Notes: a model not told the origin generated them from the letters alone. A stretch of 64,000 nt of DNA from Homarus americanus (GCF_018991925.1 NW_024725520.1:967501-1031500), one strand, 5' to 3'; counted from the stretch's first letter, positions 43,873 to 55,254 are shown. Program-made: numbers and translations.

Positions 43873-44712
43873 AAATATGAATATTGTGTAAACATTCAAG
43901 AGCTCAGGTGCGGGAACTCCGATGGACTTGAGACGACGGAGGAGGTGGGGACGAAAGCTGGAAGATTTGACGGTTGTAGTGACGTTTGTTATCAATAGTG
44001 ACGCCGAGGAGCTCTGGAATCTACCTAACTAGGTGTGGACAAGACCGGAGGTTGATCTTAGACCAATCTTGGAGACTTCAGTATAATCTGGAGGGCTCTG
44101 TAGTCGGGAGCTGAGTTGTTCACACTGATCCCAATGGTAGAGTAGTCGACATATTTACAGCGAGCAAATGTTTCTCTTAAGGCATCATTGATAAGCATGA
44201 GGAAGCAGAGCGGCCCCATCTTGGTGCCTTGAGGGACGCCACAGGTGAGTGACTGAAAGGTGGCGACAGCCGCTCGTAAGTGTACGGCTTGGCGTCGGTC
44301 ACTAAGGAAGTCTGTAAGCCATGGTATAAGACTTTCCGAAACCCGATGTCGATGGCTTTGTCGATAATTAAATTGTGATTGACAGAGTCGAATGTCTTGG
44401 TGAAATCAATGAAAGCGACAACCTCACAAGTCTTACGCTGGGTATTGGGAATTGTTTAGGGAGTGTGGGCTCGTTGGCTTGGGCACTGGTGACATATGAA
44501 GTCTTCCAGTCAGCTGGGCATCTTGCTTGACTGAGAGAAGCATTGATGATGGAGCAGAGGGGCTTAGCTAGTTCCGGGGAGAACTCCTTGGAGAGCTTCA
44601 TTGGTAGGTTACTGGAGTTGTGGAGTGCTGGATCCCGAGTTTGCCCAGTCGCCTGGCGACTTCAAATTCTTGTATTGAGTCGGTGGGTATTGATATTGAA
44701 GCAGTTTATTTA
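43873..44712 (-). mobile_element. Degenerate LINE reverse transcriptase
   Basis: Read antisense, the order is: KLSKEFSPELAKPLCSIINA and CPADWKTSYVT (pre-palm); a junction after PKQFPIP; FIDFTKTFDSVNHNLI (palm motif A, near 44381-44412); LTCGVPQGTKMGPL (motif B, near 44217-44256); KYVDYSTIGISVN (motif C, 44142-44153); and LLRRLKSIGVPAPELLNVY (thumb, near 43930). The catalytic YVDD reads YVDY, a single G-to-T change. About 80 residues between the first two blocks are missing, and several frameshifts are needed. Non-functional. The 3' end stops at a (TG)n tract. Confidence 0.85.
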
Positions 44713-44714
44713 GC

Positions 44715-45385
44715 CCAAAAAAACACAGATACAGAGTGGATAATAATAACAATATTAACATGGCTGAGTCAAGTGAGAGCATGAGCTCTCGTGAAGGCAC
44801 CTGATATATACACTGTACTGTACATTTATCTCAAGGAAGAATTATGTAACATTTAGCATCATCTGGACTACTTCATTCGTATTATAAGTATATACACATT
44901 TTTACAGTAGAGTTGATATACAGTAATATGATAAGTGAGTGGAAGCAATACAACATTGGTTGTATTAAGGTGAAACAAGAGGACAGGCACAATCGGGTTC
45001 ATGTCTTGACGGCAAAATATATCATTATTACGAGGATAATTTCTATCAACGTGATAATATATGCTATAATGGTTTACAGTGGGACAATAAAAATATAGAA
45101 ATAAATGTTACAAAAATATTAAACTTGTACAATAGAGGGAGCTGATAAGTGAGCTGGGAGACAGGTGGTGTCAGGCTGGGGGAGCGTCTGGCAAAACGTA
45201 GCAAAAAGATCACTGGTGAGATGGCTGAGGGACTGCATCTTGACGTCTAAACCACAGCGTTCCTTAAGCTTACCATACGTGTAGATTGTGAAGACCTTTA
45301 TCACGAGGGACCTTGTAGAGATCAGTGTTACAGTAGAAAGACCTGCACGAGGCTATTAATGTTTAGTGTCATCCAGGGCAGGGGA
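44715..45385. other. AT-rich unique DNA
   Basis: No gene recognised. May include LINE flank, but no motif is visible. Confidence 0.5.
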
Positions 45386-45387
45386 CT

Positions 45388-45470
45388 GTGTGTGTGTGTG
45401 TGTGTACAGAGCGAGGATATTGTTACCGTCAGATGGTGTACATATGTGTGTGTGTTTGTGTGTGGTCGTG
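45388..45470. repeat. (GT)n patches
   Basis: Two GT-rich runs, near 45389-45405 and 45443-45465. Confidence 0.85.
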
Positions 45471-45579
45471 TTCACAGGGAGGAAGTACGGAAGGGTAGAG
45501 GAATAAAAGTGTGTGTTATGAGGGAAGTTGGTGGTGAGGGGTGTAGAGACGACAACTGAGACCACAACAACACTAGTAC

Positions 45580-45895
45580 ACCCCCTCCCTCTCTCTCTCT
45601 CCTACACCACATCCCCTCCTCCCTCTCTCTCTCTCCTACACCCACAACCTTGCCCCCCCCCTCCCCTTCTACACCCCTCCCCTCTCTCTCTCTCCTACAC
45701 CACAACAACTTTGCCACCCCCCCTCCCCTTCTACCCCCTCCCTCTCTCTCTCTCCTACACCACAACAACACATACACCCCCCTCCCCCCTTCTACACCCC
45801 CTCCCTCTCTCTCTCTCCTACACCACAACAACACATACACCCCCCTCCCCCCTTCTACACACCCTCCCTCCCTCCCTCACAGACCACAACACTCA
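45580..45895. repeat. Minisatellite, CCCTCTCTCTCTCTCCTACACC
   Basis: Five to six units of about 60-63 bp joining a CT run, CCTACACCACAACAAC and a C-rich CCCCCCTCCCCTTCTAC block. Confidence 0.95.
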
Positions 45896-45969
45896 CCCTC
45901 CGCCCTGACCCGCCAACCACCTTTCTGTCTCAACATACTGTTTTGTGGCTACCAGGTGTGTTGTGTCTG

Positions 45970-46690
45970 ACATCCTCCCTCCTCCCTCCTTCTTCCCTTC
46001 CTCCCGTCCCTCTCTCTCTTCCTCGGTCCTTCCTTCTTCCTCCGTCTCTTTTTCTCTCCCTCCTCCCTCCCTCCTATCTTCTCTTCCTCCCTCCTTCTTT
46101 CTCCCTTCTTCTTTCTCTCCTCCTCTCTCCTTCCCTTTCCTTCCCCTTTCTCTTTTTCCCCTTTTACTTCCCTCCTCCCCTTTCTTCTCTCCTCCATCTC
46201 CCTCCTCCCTCTCCTCCCTCCTCAATCCCTCCATCAATTAGTGGTGATGGATAATACTCCTTTTCCTCCTCCTCCCTCCCCTGCCCTCCTCTCTCTGCCT
46301 CTCCTCCTTCCCTCTCCCTTCTTTCTCCTTCTTTCCTCCAGTACCAGGGGTGATGGGGAGAAGTTTAAATTCTCTTTCCTCTCCCCTCCTCCCTACCCTC
46401 ATCCCTTCCCCTCACCCTCCCTTCACCCTCCACCTCCCTTCACCCTCATCCTTCCCTCACCCCTCCACTTCACCCCTCATCCCCTTCCCCTCCACCCCTC
46501 CCTTCACCCTCACTCTCCTTCCCTCCTCTCCCTTCACCCCTCATCCTTCCTTCCACCCTCCTTCACCCTCACCCTCCCTTCACCCCTCCACGCCTCTATT
46601 CACCCCTCACCCTTCAGCCCCACCCTCACCCTTCCCCCTTCACCCCTTGCCTCCTTCACCCCTCCTTCTTCCCTCTCCTTCAGTGGCTAG
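45970..46690. repeat. Long polypyrimidine tract
   Basis: About 700 bp of C/T-rich sequence; 46380-46660 becomes a CCCTTCACCCTC minisatellite. Long Ser/Pro/Leu/Phe-rich frames are compositional. Confidence 0.93.
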
Positions 46691-47212
46691 GGTGGTGAGA
46701 TGGGAAGATGAACACTATGCTACCCGTCACGCCGCCCGTCACACACCCGCCCGCCCAGGAAGACCAAAAGAGAGTATATAACGAGGCAAGACTCAGTCGT
46801 TATAATATCCGCTTAGGGTGCGTACTAAGTGAAAACCGATACTTCCCCAAAATCCTCCCCCACCCCCCACCTTAACCAATGCCCCTTGAACCCTTAATGC
46901 CGCCTCCCCTTAATACCTTCACCACCACTGTGTAGAAGGATAGGATAGTGCCAGTGTTTATATAGTGAAAAGGTTAAACACTGTATACTACAACAATACA
47001 GTGAAAGGGAAGCCCCATTTTAAGTTTGTCTCGAGGAAATAGGCCAAGAAAGGGGCTTTACTTCCCTTTACTGAAGCTACAAGAGAGAAAAGGGCTGTCT
47101 GGAGGGCTTGTGTAGAGAATAGGCACACAATAGGCAGGAAGGATAGTCAGTGTCTATCCCAGTAATAGATAGTTTACTTGGGTGGTAAAGGGATGAAGGA
47201 TAGTTAGGTAAT

Positions 47213-47215
<3 letters not shown>
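46690..47215. other. Unique DNA, weak small-ORF evidence
   Basis: A 55-codon plus frame (about 46710-46877) with EDQKRVYNEARLSRYNIRLG is not repeat-derived but matches nothing I recognise. The rest is AT-rich. Confidence 0.3.

Positions 47216-47217
<2 letters not shown>

Positions 47218-47250
<33 letters not shown>
47218..47250. repeat. (GA)n microsatellite
   Basis: GA run of about 32 bp. Confidence 0.97.
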
Positions 47251-47252
<2 letters not shown>

Positions 47253-47279
47253 TGTAGTTCACAAAAATAATGGTGAATA

Positions 47280-47700
47280 TTTTAACACCCTCCCTCATTT
47301 CTCTCCCTCACCTTCCATTTCCCTTCTTCTCACCCATTACTTCCTCCCCCCCACCTTATCCCACACTCATTCCCCTCACCCCTCTCTCTCTCTTCACCTC
47401 TCCCTCACCTCTTCTCCTCCCTCACTCTCCCTTACCACCCTCATACTCCCTCCCTCACCTCTCCTCACTCATCCTTCTCCCTCACACTCCCTCACCCACC
47501 TCCCTTATCTCTCCTCCCTCACCCTTCTCCCTCACACTCCCACACCCACCTCCTTACCTCTCCCTCACCCACCTCCCTTACCTCTCCTCCCTCACCCCTC
47601 TCCCTCACATCCTACCCCCTCCCTCCTCTCCTCCTCACCTTCTCCCTCACACCCTCACCCACCTCCTTATCTCCCTCACTCTCTCCTCACCCCTCACCTC
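47280..47700. repeat. Polypyrimidine minisatellite, CTCCCTCACCCACCTCC
   Basis: C/T-rich array with CTCCCTCAC words at 10-30 bp spacing. Confidence 0.92.
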
Positions 47701-47801
47701 CCCTAATTCAAATATACATGTATAGTTATTTACACTGCCGAAGCTCCTTAAGTAACTCACAATAATATAAATAGTTCTTATAATACATAAATAAGTCGTT
47801 G

Positions 47802-48138
47802 AGTTAGGTTAGGTTAGGTTAGGTTGTGTTAGGTTAGGTTAGGTTAGGTTAGGTTAGGTTAGGTTGGGTTACGTTGTAGGTTGGTTGGGGTTTGTTTGGG
47901 TTGGGTTGGATTATGTTAAGCTAGGTTAGGTTGGGTTTTAGCTTTGGTGAGGATGGGTAATATTAACTTGCTGGTTAGGTTAGATTTGGTAGGTTATGTT
48001 GTTAAGCTTGTGGATTATGTTAGGTTAGGTTAAGAAAAGTGTGGTTAGGCTATATTAGGTTAGGTTAGGTTATGTTAGATTAGGTTAGGTTAAGTTAGGT
48101 TAGGTTAGGTTAGGTTAGGTTAGGTTAGGTTAGGTTAG
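47802..48138. repeat. Interstitial (TTAGG)n tract, about 340 bp
   Basis: The longest TTAGG block here. Clean repeats at 47802-47870 and 48055-48138 flank a diverged middle (GGTTGGGTT, GGTTATGTT). No palindromic arms flank it. Confidence 0.95.
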
Positions 48139-48274
48139 ACACAGTTACTGTATATAACTCGTACTGGTGAAGAAAAAATAGATGGTACTAAAAACAAAAG
48201 AATTAATTGGTGTTTGGGGGGTTTGCTTTACTTGTTTTTTCTCGTTGTTGGCAAAGCTGCTTAGTGCACTAATG

Positions 48275-48445
48275 ATGGTGGTGGTGGTGGTGGTGTGGTC
48301 GGTGGTGGTGGTGGTGGTGGTGGTGTGGTCGTGGTGGTGGTGGTGTGTGGTCGGTGGTGGTGGTGGTGGGGTGTGTGGTCGTGGTATATGGATGATGGTG
48401 GTTTGGTGGTGGTGATAGTGGCGTGGTGGTTGAGGTGGTGTAGTG
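48275..48445. repeat. (GGT)n-rich microsatellite
   Basis: GGTGGTGGTGTGGTCG units. Confidence 0.95.
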
Positions 48446-48484
48446 ATGATGGTGTAACTGGGGAGGGCACCACAGGGTGATATA

Positions 48485-48560
48485 ATAGGAGAGGGAGGGG
48501 AGGAAGGGTAAAGGGAGGGGAAAATAGGAGAGGAGGGGAAGTTGGAGGGAGGGAAGGGGG
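48485..48560. repeat. Purine-rich simple sequence
   Basis: GGGAGGGGAGGAAGG repeats. Confidence 0.8.
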
Positions 48561-48636
48561 AAACCCACCCTTATGTTGTAAGAAAAACTGAAGGAAAAAA
48601 ATATTACAAATAATAATTAACCCGTAAGATGATGCA

Positions 48637-48735
48637 GCGGTGGTGGTGGTGGCGGCGGTGAGTGGGGGTAGAGGGGGGATGGTGGTGGTGGGGGGTAGAG
48701 GGGATGGTGGTGGGGGTAGAGGGGGGTGGAGGGAT
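48637..48735. repeat. G-rich repeat, GGGGGTAGAGGGGATGGTGG
   Basis: GGTGGTGG then three units of GGGGGTAGAGGGGATGG. Confidence 0.9.
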
Positions 48736-48861
48736 GGAACGGAGGAAGAGGGGAGATAGTAGGTAAGCCTAGTGCTTCTCCTTCTTCCTCCTTCTCCTCC
48801 TCTCCTCTCTCCCTTCCTGCCATCAACCTGACTGGATTATTCTTGGTATGCTCTTCCCCCG

Positions 48862-49188
48862 AAGGTGAGGAGGAAGGGGGTGAGAGGTAGGAGAGAGGTA
48901 GGGGTGAGGTAGGAAGGGGTGAGAGGTAGGAAGAAGGGGTGAGGAGGTAGGAAGAAGGGGGTGAGAGGTAGGAAGAAGGGTGAGAGGTAGAAGAAGGGGG
49001 TGAGAGGTAGGAAGAAGGGGGTGGAGAGGTAGAAGAAGGGGTGAGAGGTAGGAAGAAGGGGGTGGGAGAGGTAAGAAGAGGGGGTGAGAGGTGAAGAAGA
49101 GGGGGTGAGAGGTAAGGGGGTGAGGGTAGGAAGAGGGGTGAGAGGTAAGAAGAGGGGGTGAGAGGTAGGAAGAAGGGGAGAGGTAGTA
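48862..49188. repeat. 20-bp minisatellite, GGGGTGAGAGGTAGGAAGAA
   Basis: About 16 purine-rich units of 17-23 bp. Antisense Ser/Pro/Leu-rich frames are repeat translation. Confidence 0.95.
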
Positions 49189-49263
49189 GGGAATGTCTCA
49201 CCTCCTTCATGAGATAAAGGGCTGGGCTGTCTGGCGGTCTTTACATTATTCTGTGGAAAGGTT

Positions 49264-49382
49264 GTGTGTGTTGGCGTGGGCGTTGATGTGGTGGGCGTTG
49301 ATATAGGCGTTAGCGTTGATTTGGGTGTGGGCGTTGATGTTGATGTTGGTGATATTGTGGTGTTGATCTGGGGTGTGGGTGT
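49264..49382. repeat. Minisatellite, GTGGGCGTTGATGTTG
   Basis: Seven to eight loose units of GGGCGTTGAT at 12-18 bp spacing. Confidence 0.85.
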
Positions 49383-49619
49383 GTGCAAAAAAATCTATCA
49401 ATGTCGCAAATTATCAAAATCTAATTCTATTTTCTATTTGAGTGTAGGATCATAAATTGTGGCTAGTGATGTTATCTTTTACAAATAGCAGAGTTAGGTG
49501 TTATCTTAATAGGACGGGTTTAATGATAACAAGGAGGAGGCGTGTTTGTATTCACCGAGGTGTCTAGTGTTATCTATGACCCGTCAGTTTTACGGATCCC
49601 AGCTACCCGTCTACTGTAT

Positions 49620-49858
49620 ACTCCTCCTCCTCCTCCTCCTCCTCCTCCTCCTACTCCACTCCCCCTCCCTCACTCTCCTCCTACTCCTCCCTACTGTCCT
49701 CCCACTCCCTCACTGTCCTCCTCACCCCCCCCTCACTGTCCTCCCACTCCCTCACTGTCCTCCTCCCCTCACTGTCCTCCCACTCCCCCACTGTCCTCCC
49801 ACCTCACTGTCCTCCCACCTCACGTCCTCCTACCTCACCCCACTCTCCTCCAACCTCC
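49620..49858. repeat. (CCT)n then CACTGTCCTCCCACTCCCT repeat
   Basis: (CCT)10 followed by about nine units containing TCACTGTCCTCC. Confidence 0.93.
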
Positions 49859-49861
49859 CGT

Positions 49862-49993
49862 CTAGGTTAGGTTAGGTTAGGTAGGATAGGTTAGTTTAGG
49901 TTAGCTTTAGGTTAGTTTAGGTTAGCTTTAGGTTAGTTTAGGTTAGCTTTAGGTTAGTTTAGGTTAGTTTAGGTTAGCTTTAGGTTAGGTACA
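49862..49993. repeat. TTAGG-derived 23-bp minisatellite
   Basis: Clean (TTAGG)4 leads into four units of TTTAGGTTAGTTTAGGTTAGC. Confidence 0.93.
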
Positions 49994-49999
49994 GTATGT

Positions 50000-50375
50000 A
50001 GCGACTATAGACTGTCAGGTTGCAATACATTAACTTATCGTCAATCTTCCACACCATCCGCCGTCTGACACAAGTTAAGGCTACCCGTTTGTCATCTGTT
50101 TCTGCTACCCGTTTCTGCAAGCCACCTGCTTCCCTGTTTCAGCTACTGTATTTGTCACTTGGTTCTCCCACCCGCTTCCTGCCATCCGATTCTGCCACCC
50201 ACCCACCCACCCACCCCATCCGCCACAGGGGGGAAGCTGTGCCACATTACAGTACACAGAACAGAGTCACCCTGATGTATGGCCCCAATAGTTCCTCCTG
50301 TGTGGCGCTCTGCCGTTCATATGGGTAAAGGGTACATATATCTGTTAGTGAGTCTGAAGGAGGAAGGTCTTACGA
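50000..50375. other. Unique DNA
   Basis: Contains loose TCTGCTACCCGTTTC repeats (50080-50200) and a (CCCA)n run at 50196-50213. The 102-codon frame shows no recognisable domain. Confidence 0.45.
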
Positions 50376-50376
50376 G

Positions 50377-50379
<3 letters not shown>

Positions 50380-50440
<61 letters not shown>
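50380..50440. repeat. (GT)n microsatellite
   Basis: GT run of about 60 bp. Confidence 0.98.
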
Positions 50441-50441
<1 letters not shown>

Positions 50442-50549
50442 CTCTCCCGATTAGGACTCCTGCAGTTGCCTATAGTCGGTAGGATCTGAAGGCCGTATGA
50501 CGTCCCATAACAGTAGGTCATCCTCGAGGCTCTCATATACCTAATCCTT

Positions 50550-50552
<3 letters not shown>

Positions 50553-50587
<35 letters not shown>
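50553..50587. repeat. (CT)n microsatellite
   Basis: CT run of about 33 bp. Confidence 0.97.
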
Positions 50588-50590
<3 letters not shown>

Positions 50591-50739
50591 TTTCCATTTT
50601 TATTCAGTCTTTTTTGTCTCATTAATTCGCGTCGTATTTTCCATTCCTTTTGTTCTCTTGCTATTCACAGTTCCCATGACCCCTTGCCAAGTCTCTCCCC
50701 CCCCTCCCCCCTCACCCCCTCTCTCTGTGCTTGCTTTGT

Positions 50740-51122
50740 TTACTTTGTTTGCTTCACATCCTGTTTGTCTGGTGTTTATTGGGTTGTTTACACACTTGGA
50801 TTTCTCTGTTTACGTCTCGGTTTGCTTTGTTGGTTCTGTCTTGTTGTGTCCCTTTGTTTAATTTGTTTACTCTTCGTCGTTTTTTGTTTGTTTTCGTCTT
50901 TTGTTTTGGTTTCCTTTTGTTTGTTTTTTTATTTTTTTATATTTTTTTACATTCTTGTTTTTAATTATTTTTCCTTTGTTTTTCTTCCTCATTTTGTTTT
51001 CTTTTAATATTAATTTTTCTTTTCTCATGTATGTGTTTTTCTTGATTTGCTTTATTTTTTCTTTATTCATTTTTTCTTCTTTCTCTTTTGCTTCTTTCTC
51101 CTCCTCCTCCTTCCCCTCCCAA
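50740..51122. repeat. T-rich low-complexity region
   Basis: TTTGTTTGTTTT-type sequence grading into T-rich and CCTCC sequence. Phe/Leu/Val-rich frames look like membrane proteins but are compositional. Confidence 0.8.
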
Positions 51123-51207
51123 GTGGTTAATGTGGTGCGGTATTCCTGGAAGTCGTCACTCCGGAGATGATACCTGGAACGACATTAGCCTCTGACGACG
51201 CTCCACA

Positions 51208-51332
51208 GTACTTAGGTTAGGTTAGCAGTAGGTAAAGGCAGATTAAATTAGGTTAAATTAAAGCAAGTAAGTTAAGTTAAGACAGGTTAGGTTAGCATCA
51301 GGGTAGTTAATCATCAGGTGAAATAATCTTGA
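51208..51332 (-). mobile_element. TTAGG-core element, one arm (copy Q)
   Basis: GGTTAGGTTAGC and diverged GTTAAGTTAAG repeats, then TTAGCATCAGGGTAGTTAAT and CATCAGGTGAAATAATC. The inner arm is kept; the terminal box is lost. Confidence 0.6.
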
Positions 51333-51539
51333 GTTTTGTTATTGGTCTTTGGTCTTTGTTATTGTAAAACATACTTCGGATGTGGTGGCCTCAGGCTGGT
51401 CCAAAAACTCGGGTCAAGATTGGCGGGCAGCAAGTTGAAGTCCAGTAAATAAGAGATAAAAGATTCTGTTGTGGTTTACCGGAGCAGCGCCAAGGAAAAC
51501 AGGAAGGACTGCATGGAAAATGTTGTTTGGTCCTGGAGG

Positions 51540-51690
51540 GGTGAGGGGGGGGGGGGGGGTGGAGGAATTGGAAGAGAGAAAAGGTGAAATGAATGTGGGG
51601 AAGGGGGAACTGTAGGAGGAGTAGAGGAAGTGGGAAGAAGAGGAGGAGGAAGTGGGAAGGGGAAGAGAGAGGAAAGAGGAGGATGGGTAG
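51540..51690. repeat. Poly-G and purine-rich sequence
   Basis: G run of about 18 near 51544, then GGAAGAGGAGGAGG-type sequence. Confidence 0.85.
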
Positions 51691-51719
51691 GATATGTGAC
51701 GGAGGATAAATCAATATTG

Positions 51720-51980
51720 TCTAGCAGTCTTGTTGTTAATATTCGTACCTTTAATAATTGTAATGATAATTAAGATAATGAATATAATAATAATGATGGG
51801 GATGATTTTATTAACAACTAACAAAATTACCCAGCTTGACTGTCACAGGTGGGTCCCCCTAACTACCTCCCGCAGTCACCGTGGTCACTTGTAACGCCAA
51901 GGTGCACAACCTTGGGACCATGTAATGTGTGTACAGACTCAGGTCTATAACTGCTTCCGTTTTGGAGCTCTGACTAACAC
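51720..51980. other. AT-rich and unique DNA
   Basis: AATAATAATGATG patches. No gene. Confidence 0.5.
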
Positions 51981-52004
51981 ACACACACACACACACACAC
52001 ACAC
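51981..52004. repeat. (AC)n microsatellite
   Basis: AC run of about 24 bp. Confidence 0.95.
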
Positions 52005-52279
52005 GAACCATTTTATTATAATAGATCATAATAATTAATATAATGTTGATAATAATTATAATAACCTAACCACTGCTACAGCCGGATGCTGTGTCATAGA
52101 AAAATGGCCGTCACAAAGCCAGAATTATGCGGATAATCCTTAAAATCATAAAAATCTTTGTCGAATTTCAAGAAACTCTTTGAAATCGTGTAGAGTTATT
52201 GCGTTGACACGCGAACACGGCCACGCCCGATGGCGTAATATCCTGTTGACTTGTTCAGGAATATAATAGTGAGAACTTT

Positions 52280-52283
<4 letters not shown>

Positions 52284-52314
<31 letters not shown>
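52284..52314. repeat. (CT)n microsatellite
   Basis: CT run of about 30 bp. Confidence 0.97.
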
Positions 52315-52316
<2 letters not shown>

Positions 52317-52444
52317 GGTGTGTCAGCTCTCATAAAATACCCTGGACCAATCATCACACAGTCTCTGGTATACACAAAGGTTGTCAACAAACTCTGTAGT
52401 GTGGATGAGATTATTTAGTATCTGTCACAATAGGAGACCTACTA

Positions 52445-52675
52445 CCTGATGTGTCGAGTGCTCTGATTAGCTTAAACCAGCGACTTACGTGTTGTATGAT
52501 GTGATTGGTTTAAAATGATACGCAGAATGTTTCGTATGCTGTGATTGGCTTAAAGTGGTGTCCTAATTATCCTAATGCTTTCATTGACTTATACTGGCGC
52601 GCAGAATGTGTCGAATGCTGTGATTGGCTTAAACCTGTGTGCTATTTCATCGGCTGTGCTTGGATTAAAGGTCTC
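52445..52675 (+). repeat. Degenerate repeat, TGCTGTGATTGGCTTAAA
   Basis: Four to five diverged units of about 55 bp with GTGTCGAATGCTGTGATTGG and CTTAAA. GATTGG is an inverted CCAAT box. Confidence 0.7.
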
Positions 52676-52944
52676 GTGTACTTACAGACATACTATTGAC
52701 GTCGCCTGTACACACACACAAGAGCATCGTGCCAAGCTGTGAACCCTTGCGTACCCCCCCCCCGCCTCGCATTGCCCGACCATGCTGTGCCCGAGTGACA
52801 GAGGCTGTTCAGTATTCACAGCAACGCAGCAGGATTTCCAGATTCAGACCCTCACAATTTGGATAATATAATTTTCCTTTTGGGACGGATCCAATAAGGA
52901 AAATGACCATTCTAACTTCGTGTGATTTTCCTTATGTCCTGGCA

Positions 52945-53205
52945 GCCTACTGGAGCCTGGGTGGGTGGGAGCCTACTAGAGTTTGACTGGGTGGAGCCTA
53001 CTAGAGTTTGAGTGGGTGGAGCTTACTGGAGCCTACTAGAGTTTGAGTGGGTGGAGCTTACTGGAGCCTGGGTGGGTGGAGCCTACTAGAGTTTGGGTGG
53101 GTGGAGCTTACTAGAGTTTGAGTGGGTGGAGCCTACTAGAGTTTGAGTGGGTGGAGCCTATTAGAATTTGGGTGGGTGGAGCCTACTAGAGCCTGAGTGG
53201 GTGTC
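52945..53205. repeat. Minisatellite, AGTTTGAGTGGGTGGAGCCT
   Basis: About ten units of 22-31 bp with GGGTGGAGCCTACTAGAG. Confidence 0.95.
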
Positions 53206-53209
53206 TATT

Positions 53210-53870
53210 ATAGATTTTGTTGTTGTTTAAGACTTTACTTCATTCATAAACTAATAATAATCACTAATTATATTTAGAGTAACACCTGGTGACCATAATT
53301 ACCTTACCTGAGTAGTAATTGACGTTGCTGCACATAAGTAATTACTATTGACCTGAAAATTACCTGGTTTAATTACTCAGGTGTTTTATAATACTGTGTT
53401 TGGTAGATCATAATTACACGTACAGTAGTTTGTAGTTTTTAATGTAATGAGTTGTTAAGAGGATGTTGTTGTTATGTAAGTGATTCAACTGTGCTTAATT
53501 TCAGGTGATTCATTTTTTTAAGTGGTTCAGCTGCCAGAGTTATTAATCACCTCTCATTAGGAATTAACTACTACACTGAACAGCTGTTAAATATTTAAAT
53601 CATGTTAATTGTATTTAACACCAACATGGCCGCCGGATGTTGACATACCTGGATAATGATGTTGAATGTTGTAATAGTAATTGTTTATGTTTGTTTGTCA
53701 TTAAATTGTCTTAAGTTTATGAGTGGTGAGGGAATTAGAGGTAAATATATAGTGTGAATGTTATATTAATCTGTTATTGTTGATGGACAGGTAAGGAGGT
53801 GGTAATTACAGGAGGGGGTCTACCTGTGTATCTCTCTCAGCCTCTATGTTTGACCCTAACGCAGAGAGGT
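53210..53870. other. AT-rich unique DNA
   Basis: A possible lone element terminus (AATTTCAGGTGATTC) lies near 53501. No gene. Confidence 0.5.
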
Positions 53871-53875
53871 AGGTT

Positions 53876-53910
53876 TAAGTTAGGTTAGGTTAGGTTAGGT
53901 TAGGTTAGGG
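53876..53910. repeat. Interstitial (TTAGG)n tract
   Basis: Six clean TTAGG units. Confidence 0.95.
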
Positions 53911-53919
53911 TTGGGACTC

Positions 53920-54760
53920 CCACCACCACCTCCAATACTATCACCACCACCATCTCCCCCATCCCTCACCACCACACCTTATCTCCATCACCACACCCCC
54001 ATCCCTCCATCCCTCCATCACCACACTCCATCCCCCACCACCACACCCCATCCTGCACCACCACACACCCCATCCCCCACCACCACAATTCCCATCCCTC
54101 CATCACCACACCTCCATCCCCACCACCACACCCCCATCAACACAAAACCCCCATCCCCCTCCATCACCATACCTCCATCTCCCCATCACCACACCCCATC
54201 CCTCCATCAGCACCTCCAACCCCCCACCACCACACCCCACCACACACCTCCATCCCTCCATCACCACATTCTCCATCCCATCACCACACCCCCATCCTCC
54301 ATCACACACCTCCATCCCCACCACACACCCCCATCACCACACCCATTCCCCACATCACCGCACCCCATCCCTCCATCACACACACCTCCATCCCCCCACC
54401 ACCACACCTCCATCCCCATCACCACACCCCCATCACCACACCCCATCCCTCTCCATCACCACACCCCATCCCCCATCACCACACCCCCATCCCTCCATCA
54501 CCACACCCCCATCACCACACCTCCATCCCCCTGCACCACTGACACCTCCATCCCCCCATCACCACACCCCCCATCACCACACCCCCATCCTTTCCATCAC
54601 CACACCCCCTATCCTCATCACCACACCCCATCCTCCATCACTGTTGATCCCCTATCACCACACCCCCATCCCCCACCACCACACCCCTATCACCACACCC
54701 CCATCCCCCACCACCACACCCCTATCACCACACCCCCATTCCCCTCACCATTCCCCTCAC
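53920..54760. repeat. Minisatellite, CCATCACCACACCCCCATCC
   Basis: Some 840 bp of C/A-rich units (CATCACCACACC, CCATCCCTCCATC) with 12-30 bp periodicity. The 294-codon open frame, the longest in the window, is Pro/His/Thr/Ser repeat translation. Confidence 0.95.
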
Positions 54761-54896
54761 CATCACCTAGCTTCCTTCCTCCCCCCGACAGCTGACAACA
54801 TTGCAGGACAGGAAGAGACTGACTCATCCTCACCTACCCCAGGAAACCTTACTCGTGCTAGGGTGATGTGTCCCCCGCCCCCTTCATGACACTTCT

Positions 54897-55065
54897 GTAG
54901 TTGTAGTGGTTGTAGTTGTAGTGGTTGTAGTTGTAATGGTGGTTGTTTTGTTCTAGTTGTTTCTGTTTTTGTGGGGGGTTTTCTTGTTATTGTTTATGCT
55001 GTTGTTGTATTGGTTATTGTTGGCGTTGTTAGTGGTTAGTTGTATTGGCTGTTGTGTTTGCTGTT
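54897..55065. repeat. Degenerate repeat, GTAGTGGTTGTAGTTGTTGTT
   Basis: G/T-rich array with GTTGTAGTGGTTGTA units then looser GTTGTTATTG words. Confidence 0.85.
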
Positions 55066-55254
55066 GTTAGTAGTGATTCTCTCTCTCTCTCAGCCAGGGC
55101 CGTCAACACCAGCTTAGGGTCAGACACTAGCGGCCGCCACCAACAATATGTAGTGTTTGGAGAGCTTTAGTGGGCCGCGGGGAGAAGCCTCACTGGCACG
55201 GGGAGAATATTATTTATTGACTTTTTTTTACGCCCTTTTCTATATTTTTTAGGG

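Noticed and set aside
46771..46800. TATATAA followed by TCAGT, resembling a TATA box and arthropod initiator
   Set aside because: The spacing is about 20 bp rather than about 30 bp, and no gene follows.
50684..51170. Phe/Leu/Val-rich frames resembling a membrane protein
   Set aside because: TTTGTTTGTTTT low-complexity DNA gives this in several frames at once.
53911..54795. 294-codon plus-strand open frame, the longest in the window
   Set aside because: It is entirely Pro/His/Thr/Ser from a CCATCACCACACC minisatellite, with no domain or start context.
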